Shown in pieces: positions 55,228-62,736 of a stretch of 64,000 nt of DNA (its first letter is position 1; every line of letters starts with the position of its first letter). Made by a program: the position numbers and the translations under genes. The DNA is taken from the NCBI RefSeq assembly GCF_025200925.1, contig NZ_CP104174.1:930001-994000 (forward strand), written 5' to 3'. The notes below the pieces were generated by a model that was not told the origin of the DNA, did not search any database, and worked only from the letters and a program-made list of their open reading frames with translations. This DNA is from Bradyrhizobium sp. CB1015. Its GTDB lineage: Bacteria; Pseudomonadota; Alphaproteobacteria; Rhizobiales; Xanthobacteraceae.

Positions 55228-56613
55228 CTAACTGTCCTTCGATGCTGGCCCGAGCGCTGCCCGCTTCGCATTGTGCGCGTCCATGGGAGGTCGCGCACCG
55301 AGTACCGCGCGACGATCCTGTATCAGGTTCTCGAGCCGATGTGCGGCAACATTTAGCGTGGCCGTATCGAGGGTGGATACGTCCGCGTCTGCTCTGGCGC
55401 GTTGCGCGCTCAGTACCTCGTCGATCTCAGTCTCGATCTCCAACAAATTCGCTTCGTTCTCGGCGTGCCTTATTCGTCTCCCCAATGCATAGAGCAAATC
55501 CAGCGCGGGTTCTCTTGGCTTGAGATCGCCGGATCTAAGAAACTGCCATGCCGCCGCAAGGATCGTGGCAAGCGCGCCGAGCGCCATTGGCGCCAGGAAG
55601 ATGGCGTTGCTCCACTTGTCCAGGAAGGTCAGTTGGCTACCGTTGTAGAACTCTGCCGCGCCGGGGTGAACGGGGAGGTAGGCGCCGGCGTCAGTATCGG
55701 GCGCCTTGAACTGCGCGAGAACCGGCAGTTCGGCCAAAATGTCTCTGCGAGCGCGCGCAACGGCTTGCGTGAAGCCGGCGATCATATCGTTGTCCAGGCT
55801 CTTCTTGCCGACGATGTAGAAAGAAGTCTTCAAAGTGGTCACGTCGTCCTCAGGAACGGGAGGGGATCCGCGCAGTGTTCCCTTTCGAATGTCGAAGCTC
55901 TCGTAAGCGCGCTCCTTCTCGGCGATCGCACCGGCATTCTCGATCGGAATCAGGACCGGTGCGCTCTTCGGGTTCTGCGGGAACAAACCTCGCACCAGCG
56001 ATACGTATTTCTCGCTCAGCGGCGCTACGAGAAGGACGGCACGTATCTCCTTTGTGTCGAGGGTGCGGCGAACCTGGTCGAGCGCGACATTCCTGAAAGC
56101 GACGTTCGCGCGGTCAAGGTCATATGCCTTTGTCAATACGCTGACGATCTTCTGATTAGTCTCGCCTGCAACCACCCCTATTGTTGTGCGCTTCAGGCCA
56201 GCAATGTCCTTGATCGCGGATCCCGGCGGTGCAAACAGCAGCGCAACGGCCTCGGCGAGGACGACGATGGCTTGCGCTTGTGAAAGGTCGCCGACATCTC
56301 CGCGGACCACAGCAAGGTCCGTCTTGCCAGAGGAAAACGCTTCCGCGGATTCAATTGGGCCGGTAGTCTCCACCACGTTCAGCCGGACCGGCGCGTTGTT
56401 GAGGACAAGCCTGCTCGCCAGCGCTGAGACGATTTTGGGGGCGTCGCCATCCAATGACCCAACCGCGATCGACAGCGTCACCGGTCGGACGTACCAGCGA
56501 TACGCGAACAGGCTTGCGCCTGCGGCCAGCAGTGCTAGCGCCAGGACGACGACGATGCGAAGCCAGATCGGCAGTTTGGCACCGTCAATGCGAATTCTCG
56601 ACAGATCATCCAT
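55228..56613 (-). CDS. TAXI-type solute-receptor protein with membrane anchors
   Basis: A 461-residue protein resembling TRAP-transporter TAXI receptors (SIAVGSLDGDAPKIVSALASRL; GKTDLAVVRGDVGDLSQAQ; a later NQKIVSVLTKAYDL). Unusually it starts with a membrane helix (LRIVVVLALALLAAGASLFAYRW) in place of a cleavable signal and has a second helix (APMALGALATILAAAWQFL) near residue 355, leaving a cytoplasmic helical C-terminus rich in charged residues. No TRAP permease genes are next to it. It may work as a sensor rather than a transport receptor. Confidence 0.82.
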   Translation of the reverse strand: MDDLSRIRIDGAKLPIWLRIVVVLALALLAAGASLFAYRWYVRPVTLSIAVGSLDGDAPKIVSALASRLVLNNAPVRLNVVETTGPIESAEAFSSGKTDLAVVRGDVGDLSQAQAIVVLAEAVALLFAPPGSAIKDIAGLKRTTIGVVAGETNQKIVSVLTKAYDLDRANVAFRNVALDQVRRTLDTKEIRAVLLVAPLSEKYVSLVRGLFPQNPKSAPVLIPIENAGAIAEKERAYESFDIRKGTLRGSPPVPEDDVTTLKTSFYIVGKKSLDNDMIAGFTQAVARARRDILAELPVLAQFKAPDTDAGAYLPVHPGAAEFYNGSQLTFLDKWSNAIFLAPMALGALATILAAAWQFLRSGDLKPREPALDLLYALGRRIRHAENEANLLEIETEIDEVLSAQRARADADVSTLDTATLNVAAHRLENLIQDRRAVLGARPPMDAHNAKRAALGPASKDS

Positions 56614-56790
56614 AGTACCCGGCTGGCCTTTCGTCCCAACGGCAGACCTTGCGGACTTCCGAGCACCGCCGATTGGTCAAGATTAGCTACCCGAACAGCG
56701 GGACGACTCTCCAAATTCACTCGAGTTGTATTTCTGCCACCAAGAGGCGGCTCTTGAGCCGCCCCCTCCAGCCTCATCCGCGCTCAAGTT

Positions 56791-57309
56791 TTATTGACAG
56801 ACATGCATCAGGCCATCAGGGCCTTTGATCATGGTGCCGGGATCGCAGACAATGCCGCCGCGAGCCTTGTAGTCGGCCCATCCGCTAAAGCCATACCAGG
56901 GGCCATTCGCCGGGTAGGCCTTTTGGAGATAGTAGGGGCTGGTTTCAATCGGACCGCCATAATAGGCGTTTGCCGCCAGTGCGCCGCTGCCCACGTAAGG
57001 CCTGCCATAGTAACCGGTACCACCCCAGTTCCAGGGTTGGATGGCCGCGACTGCGGCGGCGGTGCCAACCGCTGCAGCGCCCACGCCGGCGCCGACGACG
57101 CCCGCCCCGTATCCATATGCAGCCCGCCGGTTTTGTCGGCGTGCAACACCCGCAACGCTCACCGGTGTCAGGGGACGACCGACCCGTGCTTGCGCGCTAT
57201 CGGTAGAAAGCGAAGCGCCGCCTTGTTCGGACCAACTGAAGGAGAGCAGCATCGCACAAGTGAACGTCGAGGCTGCTAATGCAACGTTTCGTACATTCAT
57301 CTGCATCAT
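56791..57309 (-). CDS. Exported Gly/Tyr-rich protein of unknown function
   Basis: A 172-residue protein with a signal peptide (VALAASTFTCAMLLSFSWSEQGG) then a Gly/Ala/Tyr-rich segment (AYGYGAGVVGAGVGAAAVGT, NWGGTGYYGRPYVGSGALAANAYYGG) and a C-terminal tail with two cysteines (GGIVCDPGTMIKGPDGLMHVCQ). Small proteins ending in CDPGT-(I/M)-(K/R)-G-DG--H-CQ are common in Bradyrhizobium, with no known function. A FixK-type box lies 62 bases upstream. Start uncertain between 57309, 57306 and 57300. Confidence 0.78.
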   Translation of the reverse strand: MMQMNVRNVALAASTFTCAMLLSFSWSEQGGASLSTDSAQARVGRPLTPVSVAGVARRQNRRAAYGYGAGVVGAGVGAAAVGTAAAVAAIQPWNWGGTGYYGRPYVGSGALAANAYYGGPIETSPYYLQKAYPANGPWYGFSGWADYKARGGIVCDPGTMIKGPDGLMHVCQ

Positions 57310-57735
57310 GGACCTGACTCCACCGTTTCCTGCCCCGGTCGACGATGCACCCTCCCGTTCAAGGCGGGCGTTGCGCTAGATCAACGGTTGCTCCGCTTGT
57401 TGTGTCCCAACGAGGCAACAACACTGACGCACCAAGCAATGCACGGCGAGAGCGCGAAATTCGCTTTCAATTCCGCCGCATCGCCGCGAACAGTGTTTTT
57501 CTGCTATTCTTGAAGAGAGATTTTGGCCAGAGCTAAGTGGATGAGCCTGCCGTCCCCGTCAGTACCGTGCACGTACGGATCGATGGGGTGACTTCCCAAT
57601 CATTGGCTTTCCAAGAGACCCATGACCATAGATGCTGGCCCGGGGATGTCGGGTTTGGCAAAGGGGACATCGCCCGGGCCTAAAGTCAGCTAGCCGCGCA
57701 TGTTCAGACCATCACGCGGCAGGTATGAATCAAAC
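57310..57735. other. Intergenic region with a FixK-type box
   Basis: About 425 bases between divergent/convergent small genes. Besides the box at 57371-57384 no gene, repeat or RNA is visible. Confidence 0.5.
57371..57384. promoter_or_regulatory. FixK/FNR-type box upstream of the Gly/Tyr-rich gene
   Basis: TTGC-GCTAGA-TCAA, fitting TTG(A/C)-N6-(T/G)CAA. It lies 62 bases before the start of the gene at 57309 on the minus strand, the spacing expected for an activator site near -40. Confidence 0.65.
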
Positions 57736-58251
57736 TCAGTCTTCGTCGTCGGCCTGCGCACGGCGTCGCTCCACGACATCACTCATGTCGTGAAGTACAA
57801 GGACCGCGAGGGCCCCCATGCGCTGCCTCTGTTCGGGATTGAGGGTCTTGTAAAGTGGCTGCCACGCCTCGGCGAGTTTATCCAAATCGGCCGATCGTTG
57901 GGCCAATGCCTCCGAGCGTCGTTGCAAGAAGGCGATGGGGTCACGATTGCGGATGGTTTCGACGGCATTTTGGTCGGTCCGTCTACCCACTGTTTCCGAA
58001 ATCTTTGCAACCCGGGCCTTCCGATCCTCCGCCCTGGCACGAATGGCGCTCTCGACAGGCGGCCAGAGTTTTTCCTGGTCAGGTGTCAGCTGCAAGGCGG
58101 CCTTGGTCAAATCGATCCGCATGTCCATCAGTGTATTTCGGTCTACTGCGTTTAGCCGTTCTGGCGTTGCAGCGGAGGTAGCTTGCGCCCTGGCAATCGA
58201 CGGTGCGGCAAGAAGGAGTGCAACTGTTCCGATCACTACTATCTTCATCAT
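57736..58251 (-). CDS. Spy/CpxP-like (LTXXQ motif) periplasmic protein
   Basis: A 171-residue protein with signal peptide (MMKIVVIGTVALLLAAPSIARA). The mature part is helical and holds the Spy-type segment RIDLTKAALQLTPDQEKLWPPVESAIRARAEDRKAR and a later LAEAWQPLYKTLNPEQRQRMGAL, a pattern of periplasmic chaperone or zinc-resistance-like proteins. A FixK-type box lies 67-80 bases upstream, and an array of 15-bp repeats just beyond it. Start taken at 58251 (or 58248); a longer frame translates the tandem repeats and is rejected. Confidence 0.84.
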   Translation of the reverse strand: MMKIVVIGTVALLLAAPSIARAQATSAATPERLNAVDRNTLMDMRIDLTKAALQLTPDQEKLWPPVESAIRARAEDRKARVAKISETVGRRTDQNAVETIRNRDPIAFLQRRSEALAQRSADLDKLAEAWQPLYKTLNPEQRQRMGALAVLVLHDMSDVVERRRAQADDED

Positions 58252-58317
58252 CGGCGACCTCCTTGGTAAGTGGCCCCCAGGCACCGCGCAAACAATCGTC
58301 GGCAGGACGATGTCGCG

Positions 58318-58331
58318 TTGATTCAAATCAA
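58318..58331. promoter_or_regulatory. FixK/FNR-type box upstream of the Spy-like gene
   Basis: TTGA-TTCAAA-TCAA, an exact TTGA-N6-TCAA match, 67 bases from the start codon on the minus strand. It ends two bases before the 15-bp repeat array. Confidence 0.7.
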
Positions 58332-58333
58332 GA

Positions 58334-58408
58334 GACTTGGAGAAAGAAGACTTGGAGAAAAAGGACTTGGAGAAAGAAGACTTGGAGAAAGAAGACTTGG
58401 AGAAAGAA
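58334..58408. repeat. 15-bp tandem repeat, five copies
   Basis: Unit GACTTGGAGAAAGAA at 58334, 58364, 58379 and 58394 with one variant copy (GACTTGGAGAAAAAG) at 58349. Purine-rich on the plus strand. Lies upstream of the FixK-type box of the Spy-like gene, between that gene and the porin gene. Could vary in number between strains. Confidence 0.92.
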
Positions 58409-58527
58409 TTGTGGCGCACAGGCCAGGCGGGAACTCCGACATGTCCGCTCTTGCGCCCCATTCGGACGCGCGGCCCTCAACCTTTCATCGCAGCACAGCG
58501 CGACGCGGCGTTCGTCAGACGAGCAAC

Positions 58528-58559
58528 AGAAGGCCCCCGGGGAAACCCCGGGGCCTTCT
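58528..58559 (-). terminator. Probable rho-independent terminator of the porin gene
   Basis: AGAAGGCCCCCGGGG / AAA / CCCCGGGGCCTTCT: 14-base-pair hairpin with one bulged base, about 20 bases after the stop of the porin gene. The T-run is weak. Confidence 0.7.
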
Positions 58560-58578
58560 GCTGGGTACCGCTAGTGGA

Positions 58579-59334
58579 CTAGTAACGTGCTGCCACCGGG
58601 GCCGTGTAACCGCCGAAGCGATAGTTGAGGCGTAGGGTGATCATATCGACGTCCTGGCTGACCCCGCTGCCCGTGAGCGTCAAGCCTCCGGGCGTGACCA
58701 CGCCGGCGAAGGTGCCGTTGTCACGCCCCATCCAGAGATGGTCGTACTCCACACCGAACGACCAGTTCGGCGCGAAGCCATATTCCCAGCCGACACCCAG
58801 GGCGCCGCCCCAGCGTGTGTGGCCAGCCGAGGCGAGGCCGACACCGGTGACGTTGTTGAAGATGTCAAAGCGATTGTGAGTGACGGCCGCGCCACCCTTC
58901 ACGTAGAACAGTGACGCATTCCATGCCCAACCGAGCTGGCCCGTGAAGAGGCCGATGCCATCGGTTTTGCCTGTGGTCGAAATGAACGGATCGACCAGGC
59001 TCACACGCGTTCTCTTGATGTCGGCCCAATCGCCCTGTGCTTCGAGGCCGAAGACGAATTGATTGGTCTGCCAGCGATAGCCGATCTGACCGCCGATCAG
59101 ACCACCGTTGCGATCAGCACAACCGGCCGCCACAGTACCGGCGAGCGTCACGAAATCCACGCAGCTTTCGGCCCGTCCCCAACCGCCGTTGGCGCCGATG
59201 TAGAACCCGCTCCAGTTGTAGATCGTCGCGACCGGTGCTGGTGGCGGGGCCTTGACGGCCATGTCGGCAGCCGATGCAGGGGCAGCCAGGCCCATGGATG
59301 CCACGCTGACAGCAGCTACCAGGAGTTTCCTCAT
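58579..59334 (-). CDS. Outer-membrane beta-barrel protein (Omp25/31, porin-like)
   Basis: A 251-residue outer-membrane protein. Signal peptide MRKLLVAAVSVASMGLAAPASA, then the rhizobial Omp31 start (ADMAVKAPPPAPVATIYNWSGFYIGANGGWG), alternate hydrophobic/hydrophilic strands with aromatic residues (GQIGYRWQTNQFVFGLEAQGDW, GVGWEYGFAPNWSFGVEYDHLWMG), and the last strand ending in NYRFGGYTAPVAARY with a C-terminal aromatic residue, the usual insertion signal. A possible operator lies 50 bases upstream. Confidence 0.92.
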   Translation of the reverse strand: MRKLLVAAVSVASMGLAAPASAADMAVKAPPPAPVATIYNWSGFYIGANGGWGRAESCVDFVTLAGTVAAGCADRNGGLIGGQIGYRWQTNQFVFGLEAQGDWADIKRTRVSLVDPFISTTGKTDGIGLFTGQLGWAWNASLFYVKGGAAVTHNRFDIFNNVTGVGLASAGHTRWGGALGVGWEYGFAPNWSFGVEYDHLWMGRDNGTFAGVVTPGGLTLTGSGVSQDVDMITLRLNYRFGGYTAPVAARY

Positions 59335-59376
59335 GAGATTGTCTCCGTATCCCTTGTTGTTGATTGATAACCCTTG

Positions 59377-59408
59377 TGCACGTTATCGTGCATAAGATCG
59401 TGCATAAG
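59377..59408. promoter_or_regulatory. Possible operator upstream of the porin gene
   Basis: A perfect inverted repeat TGCACG-TTAT-CGTGCA (59377-59392) overlaps two adjacent direct repeats ATCGTGCATAAG (59385-59396 and 59397-59408). The cluster lies 43-74 bases before the porin start, so a regulator may bind there. The protein that binds is unknown. Confidence 0.5.
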
Positions 59409-59511
59409 TGCTTCATAACAATTGGGAGTTTAGTCGCGACCGTCTCATGCCCGTGTAACAGAATGGCAACACCCAAGCGCAATCCGACACGACGCGTGCA
59501 GGCCGCAGCGC

Positions 59512-59781
59512 TCATTCGTTGTCAGGAAGGGGGGCGGATTCGGCCGAACTCTCCTGCCCTTCGGAAAGCCAATGGTGAATTTGACTGGACGGGATATGCC
59601 GCCGCGGCAGATGCGGATTGATCGTACCCGTTGATACGATCAGCCCCTCCTCGACCTTCGAGCGCGCAAAAATCTTGGCTTCGTCTTCGGTTGGAAATGT
59701 TCTGGTTTCTCGCGGGCTTCGCCTTCTTGCGCGCAGGCTGCGCGGACGACTCTCAAAAGTGACATACCAGGTTGGCGCCAT
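59512..59781 (-). CDS. Small protein of unknown function (rhizobial conserved type)
   Basis: An 89-residue protein starting MAPTWYVTFESRPRSLRARR and SPRETRTFPTEDEAKIFARSKVEEGLIVSTGTINPHLPRR, IPSSQIHHWLSEGQESS. Rhizobia and Rhodopseudomonas have many small proteins with W-VTF-S, SPRET-TF-tE-EAK-FAR and GTINPHLP motifs, so I think it is real; the function is unknown. The ATG at 59781 is chosen over a longer frame. Confidence 0.75.
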   Translation of the reverse strand: MAPTWYVTFESRPRSLRARRRSPRETRTFPTEDEAKIFARSKVEEGLIVSTGTINPHLPRRHIPSSQIHHWLSEGQESSAESAPLPDNE

Positions 59782-59945
59782 CTCACGGGGACTCCGAACG
59801 CGCAGTTGCGTGGGTTGGCCGACGAGAGCACTTAGTCTGCGGCGTGCTGCCGTGGACGCGCACTTACCCGCGAACGCGCTCACGTGGGCTGGCCCTTCGC
59901 GCGACTGATCCCGGCCTAGCCCAATCCGGTGTGCCCGCTGCCCCT

Positions 59946-59959
59946 TTGATTTAGGTCAA
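59946..59959. promoter_or_regulatory. FixK/FNR-type box
   Basis: TTGA-TTTAGG-TCAA, an exact TTGA-N6-TCAA match. The site lies 64 bases before a good ribosome site and ATG on the plus strand (60023; relic gene) and 165 bases before the small gene starting at 59781 on the minus strand. Confidence 0.65.
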
Positions 59960-60022
59960 CGGTCATCCCGCACTTAATCGTTCGATTGGAAGTCGGTTCC
60001 TTGAACCGCAAGGAGATGCACA

Positions 60023-60170
60023 ATGATGCGACTGGTCGCCATTGTGGGCTTTCGCTGTACGACCACGTCAGCAACGGGGCCATGAGTGGACTTGGTCCAC
60101 CCAGCTGGGTCAGTTTCTCCACGGCGACACAAAGGCAAAGCAAGCGGGGCGGGGCGCTGCCGAGGGCGGA
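60023..60170 (+). pseudogene. Probable small protein gene broken by two frameshifts
   Basis: A good ribosome site (AAGGAG at 60010-60015) precedes ATG at 60023. Frame 2 gives MMRLVAIVGF, frame 1 continues SLYDHVSNGAMS, and frame 3 continues EWTWSTQLGQFLHGDTKAKQAG. The pieces read in order like one small protein (short hydrophobic N-terminus, then SLYDHVSNG...), of a kind I think is common in Bradyrhizobium. Two single-base losses would explain the breaks. The overlap with the longer frame in this region is not evidence of another gene. Confidence 0.5.
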
Positions 60171-60171
60171 A

Positions 60172-61218
60172 TTACTGGCTTGCCGCCGCAGCAGCAGTCG
60201 CCACATATTTCGTGTAGAATTCGGCGACCCGGCCGCGCCACATGCCGACGAACGCCTCTGACGTCACATTGTCCACCGATTTCCAGGTGCGCTTGAAGGC
60301 CGGAAGTGCATTGCCCCAAATCGCGCGTTTGCACCACCTCTCACCCTTCTCCTTGCCTTCGCTGCTGGCGCACATCGATTTCCAGGCGAGGCGAGCGGGC
60401 TTGCTGATGTGCTCAGCGGCGCCTTCCCAGCCCTGCTGATGGATCAGGTAGAGATCACTCATGTCTGGCTTGCGGTGCGTGATCCACTCGAACTGGACGC
60501 CCTCGGTAATGATCTTGTAGGCGGCCGCAACGGCGTTGTCCCGCGGACTGCGAATCTGCCCGAAGCCGAACTTCCCGAACTCATAATGGCTCAGCTGGAA
60601 CAGCCCGATATACGACCCGGTGCGTTGATTGGGGTTGAAGCCGGATTCGATCTTGGCAACCGCCATCATGAAATTGACATCGAGGCCAAACGCGTCGGCA
60701 GCGCGCTTGATCTCCTCAGTCGGCGTTCCCACCGGAATGTCCTTGAACGCACGCAAGACGATCTCCGCCGGTTTCTCCGCGGGCGGCAGTTCGGACCAGA
60801 TGTAGTAAATCAGATAACGGAAATCCGGCGTCGAAGCCGCTTTCGGCGCGGCGTTGGACGCATCGCGTTCTGGCGGCAGCGATGCGACGACATCCTGTCC
60901 CAACGATGCCAATTTCGGCGCGACGGGTTCATCGACGATCGCGGCATCGGTGCGTGGCGGCCCGGAATCTGCTGACGTCACCGCGCCCAGCTCTGCTCTT
61001 TCCGCCCGAAGTGCTGCCGCAAGTCTGGCGGATGCCTCTGCGTACGCGGCAGGCGTCACCATGGTCGCAGGAGCCGCTGTGCTCGCTGCAGCCGGTATGC
61101 TCGCTGCCGCTTCCGGCATGACATCCGGCAACGTCGCGGCCGGTCTGTTACCGGCGGCCAGAAAAAGTCCCACGGATGCGACGACAGCCACGACGCAGCT
61201 GGTCTGCCAGGCCTTCAT
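60172..61218 (-). CDS. Transglycosylase SLT-domain protein
   Basis: A 348-residue protein with signal peptide/anchor (TSCVVAVVASVGLFLAAGN) and an Ala/Pro-rich linker of about 100 residues. The C-terminal half has a lytic-transglycosylase-like core: VNFMMAVAKIESGFNPNQRTGSYIGLFQLS with the catalytic glutamate E191, and AAAYKIITEGVQFEW and LYLIHQQGW further on. It probably cleaves peptidoglycan in the periplasm. The ATG at 61218 is chosen over an upstream frame. Confidence 0.85.
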   Translation of the reverse strand: MKAWQTSCVVAVVASVGLFLAAGNRPAATLPDVMPEAAASIPAAASTAAPATMVTPAAYAEASARLAAALRAERAELGAVTSADSGPPRTDAAIVDEPVAPKLASLGQDVVASLPPERDASNAAPKAASTPDFRYLIYYIWSELPPAEKPAEIVLRAFKDIPVGTPTEEIKRAADAFGLDVNFMMAVAKIESGFNPNQRTGSYIGLFQLSHYEFGKFGFGQIRSPRDNAVAAAYKIITEGVQFEWITHRKPDMSDLYLIHQQGWEGAAEHISKPARLAWKSMCASSEGKEKGERWCKRAIWGNALPAFKRTWKSVDNVTSEAFVGMWRGRVAEFYTKYVATAAAAASQ

Positions 61219-61705
61219 TGCCCGAAGTTCACCGATGGCTTCTGTACGAAGGCTGTTGGCATGGTCCTGCGGCCTGTGGGTGACCACTCTTCGTAGAATC
61301 TTAAGGTTTAAATGTGGTGAACGAGGGCAGGCATTCTGCCTCGCAACCCGATGTGTCCCGCTTTGGGTCACCAGCGGCCATGGGTCAACGGCTTCTCTCT
61401 CGCGGCTCCACAGTGGCCTTTCCGTTCAGCCCTCACACGCCGACGGATCGGCTGATGTCGCGGCAAGTCAGCTATGGCCACCAAACGGAAGTCGCCAAGG
61501 CTGACGCGACCGCCCAACTCTACATTAAGGATGAATGCCAGCGTCGCGTGTGGCCGTCAGTGCGCGCTTAGTATGCGTGCCGTCGCGGCTCGTTGATCAG
61601 CGCTTGTCGATCGTGCGCCGATCACGATACGCCGGCGCGCAGCGCCGTTTGGTGACGACAACGAACCGATCCTCATGCACTCTCGCCGAGAAGGTGTGAT
61701 CCGGG
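61219..61705. other. Intergenic region, no recognised gene
   Basis: About 490 bases between the transglycosylase gene and the oxygenase gene. A plus-strand frame exists (61314-61571) but shows no family pattern. Nothing else is visible. Confidence 0.45.
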
Positions 61706-62413
61706 TTAAGAAGTCGTCGCCCCATACATTCGGCGAAGCCAACGGCTTTCATGCAGCGGTGCAGGCATAAATCTCTCGCGCCGATGAACGACACGATAGT
61801 TGTCAAATACGAGGCAATCGTCGGGTGCCACGACGATCGAGATGCGTTCGGGTTCGATGATCTCGACAACCTCTCTGATTCGGTTAAGCGCCCGTTCCCC
61901 CCTGGCCGTTATCGCCGAAACGCCATTCGTCAGGTCAATTCTTCCGTAGAAGTGGCCTTTGTATTCCTTAAGGAGCGGTTTCGCGAGCGCGTTCGCGCCG
62001 GCATTGCTCGATCGAGCGACACTCGGAGGCGGCGCGACCAGAAATTCGTGTTGCTGCAGAGCTGCAATCGACTCGGCATCCAACCGAGAGAGAATCTGTT
62101 GCAATGTCAGGAGCTGGGTGGGAACGCATTCCGTGTTGCGGATACCAAGAAATATGAGGTAACGCGGCATGATTGACGAGTTCGTTCCTCCGTCTTCGTC
62201 AAACGAGAATGCCTGGAAATTATTGTCTTGGTGCCAGCCAAGACTAATATCGGCTCCCCAGGAACTCTCGATGCCCTGATATGCGGGGTTAACCACCACG
62301 TTTCTCGCCAAGCGTCCCTCGTTTTCGAACGGAAACGCAATCCCTTCAGCGCCGAGTAGTCCCAGAATTCCCAGCAAGTAGGCGTCGACCTGTCGCAAGG
62401 CGCTATCATTCAA
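61706..62413 (-). CDS. 2-Oxoglutarate/Fe(II) oxygenase, C-terminal part (VioC/AsnO-like)
   Basis: A 235-residue frame that starts at TTG (62413). It has the iron-binding HxD in LGWHQDNNFQ, a distal histidine in FDNYRVVHRRERFMPA and the 2-oxoglutarate-binding arginine in SRWLRRMYG, in the order seen in clavaminate synthase-like amino acid hydroxylases (VioC, AsnO, enduracididine hydroxylase). Its N-terminus lacks the part of the fold that the upstream frame supplies (62406-62699), so the two frames are probably one gene split by a +1 shift near 62410. GC content seems lower than in the rest of the window. Confidence 0.75.
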   Translation of the reverse strand: MNDSALRQVDAYLLGILGLLGAEGIAFPFENEGRLARNVVVNPAYQGIESSWGADISLGWHQDNNFQAFSFDEDGGTNSSIMPRYLIFLGIRNTECVPTQLLTLQQILSRLDAESIAALQQHEFLVAPPPSVARSSNAGANALAKPLLKEYKGHFYGRIDLTNGVSAITARGERALNRIREVVEIIEPERISIVVAPDDCLVFDNYRVVHRRERFMPAPLHESRWLRRMYGATTS

Positions 62414-62699
62414 AGCCCGAGCTCGGGGTCGGGCCTGGTGCTTCGATACAAGCTAGTTGGGAGATCGACAAAATAGGACTTGAATGGAGGTTGCCGAAGT
62501 CTCCCAATAAGGAAACGACGTCGGGGTCCAAATGCGCGCTCAAGGCATTGACCGCCATCGCTCCAAGGTCAGCATAAAACGTTCCGGAGCAAAACTCCAA
62601 AGGCAAGGCTCCGCGATACAAGTCCCGGGACAGGGAGAATCGAGTCTCGTCGTCGAGGCCAAGCTTCAGGACGTGGCCGTCAGAGATCGTTCGAAGCAT
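62406..62699 (-). CDS. 2-Oxoglutarate/Fe(II) oxygenase, N-terminal part
   Basis: A 97-residue frame with an AAGGAG ribosome site eight bases before ATG 62699. It ends CIEAPGPTPSSGFE at a TGA and overlaps the next frame by eight bases. In VioC-like oxygenases a PTP motif is followed by helix and strand as in NDSALRQVDAYLLGILGLL, which is exactly what the next frame gives. Joined, the protein would have about 331 residues, normal for the family. Real mutation, sequencing error and programmed +1 shift are all possible. Confidence 0.7.
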   Translation of the reverse strand: MLRTISDGHVLKLGLDDETRFSLSRDLYRGALPLEFCSGTFYADLGAMAVNALSAHLDPDVVSLLGDFGNLHSSPILSISQLACIEAPGPTPSSGFE

Positions 62700-62736
62700 T
62701 TGTGTCACTCCTTGCGGCGGTAGTCGGATAGCCCTC

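Noticed and set aside
58203..58582. Plus-strand frames reading the 15-bp repeats (DLEKE or TWRKK)
   Set aside because: Repeat number is a multiple of three bases, so every frame stays open; no ribosome site or homologous protein, and the region lies between two minus-strand genes.
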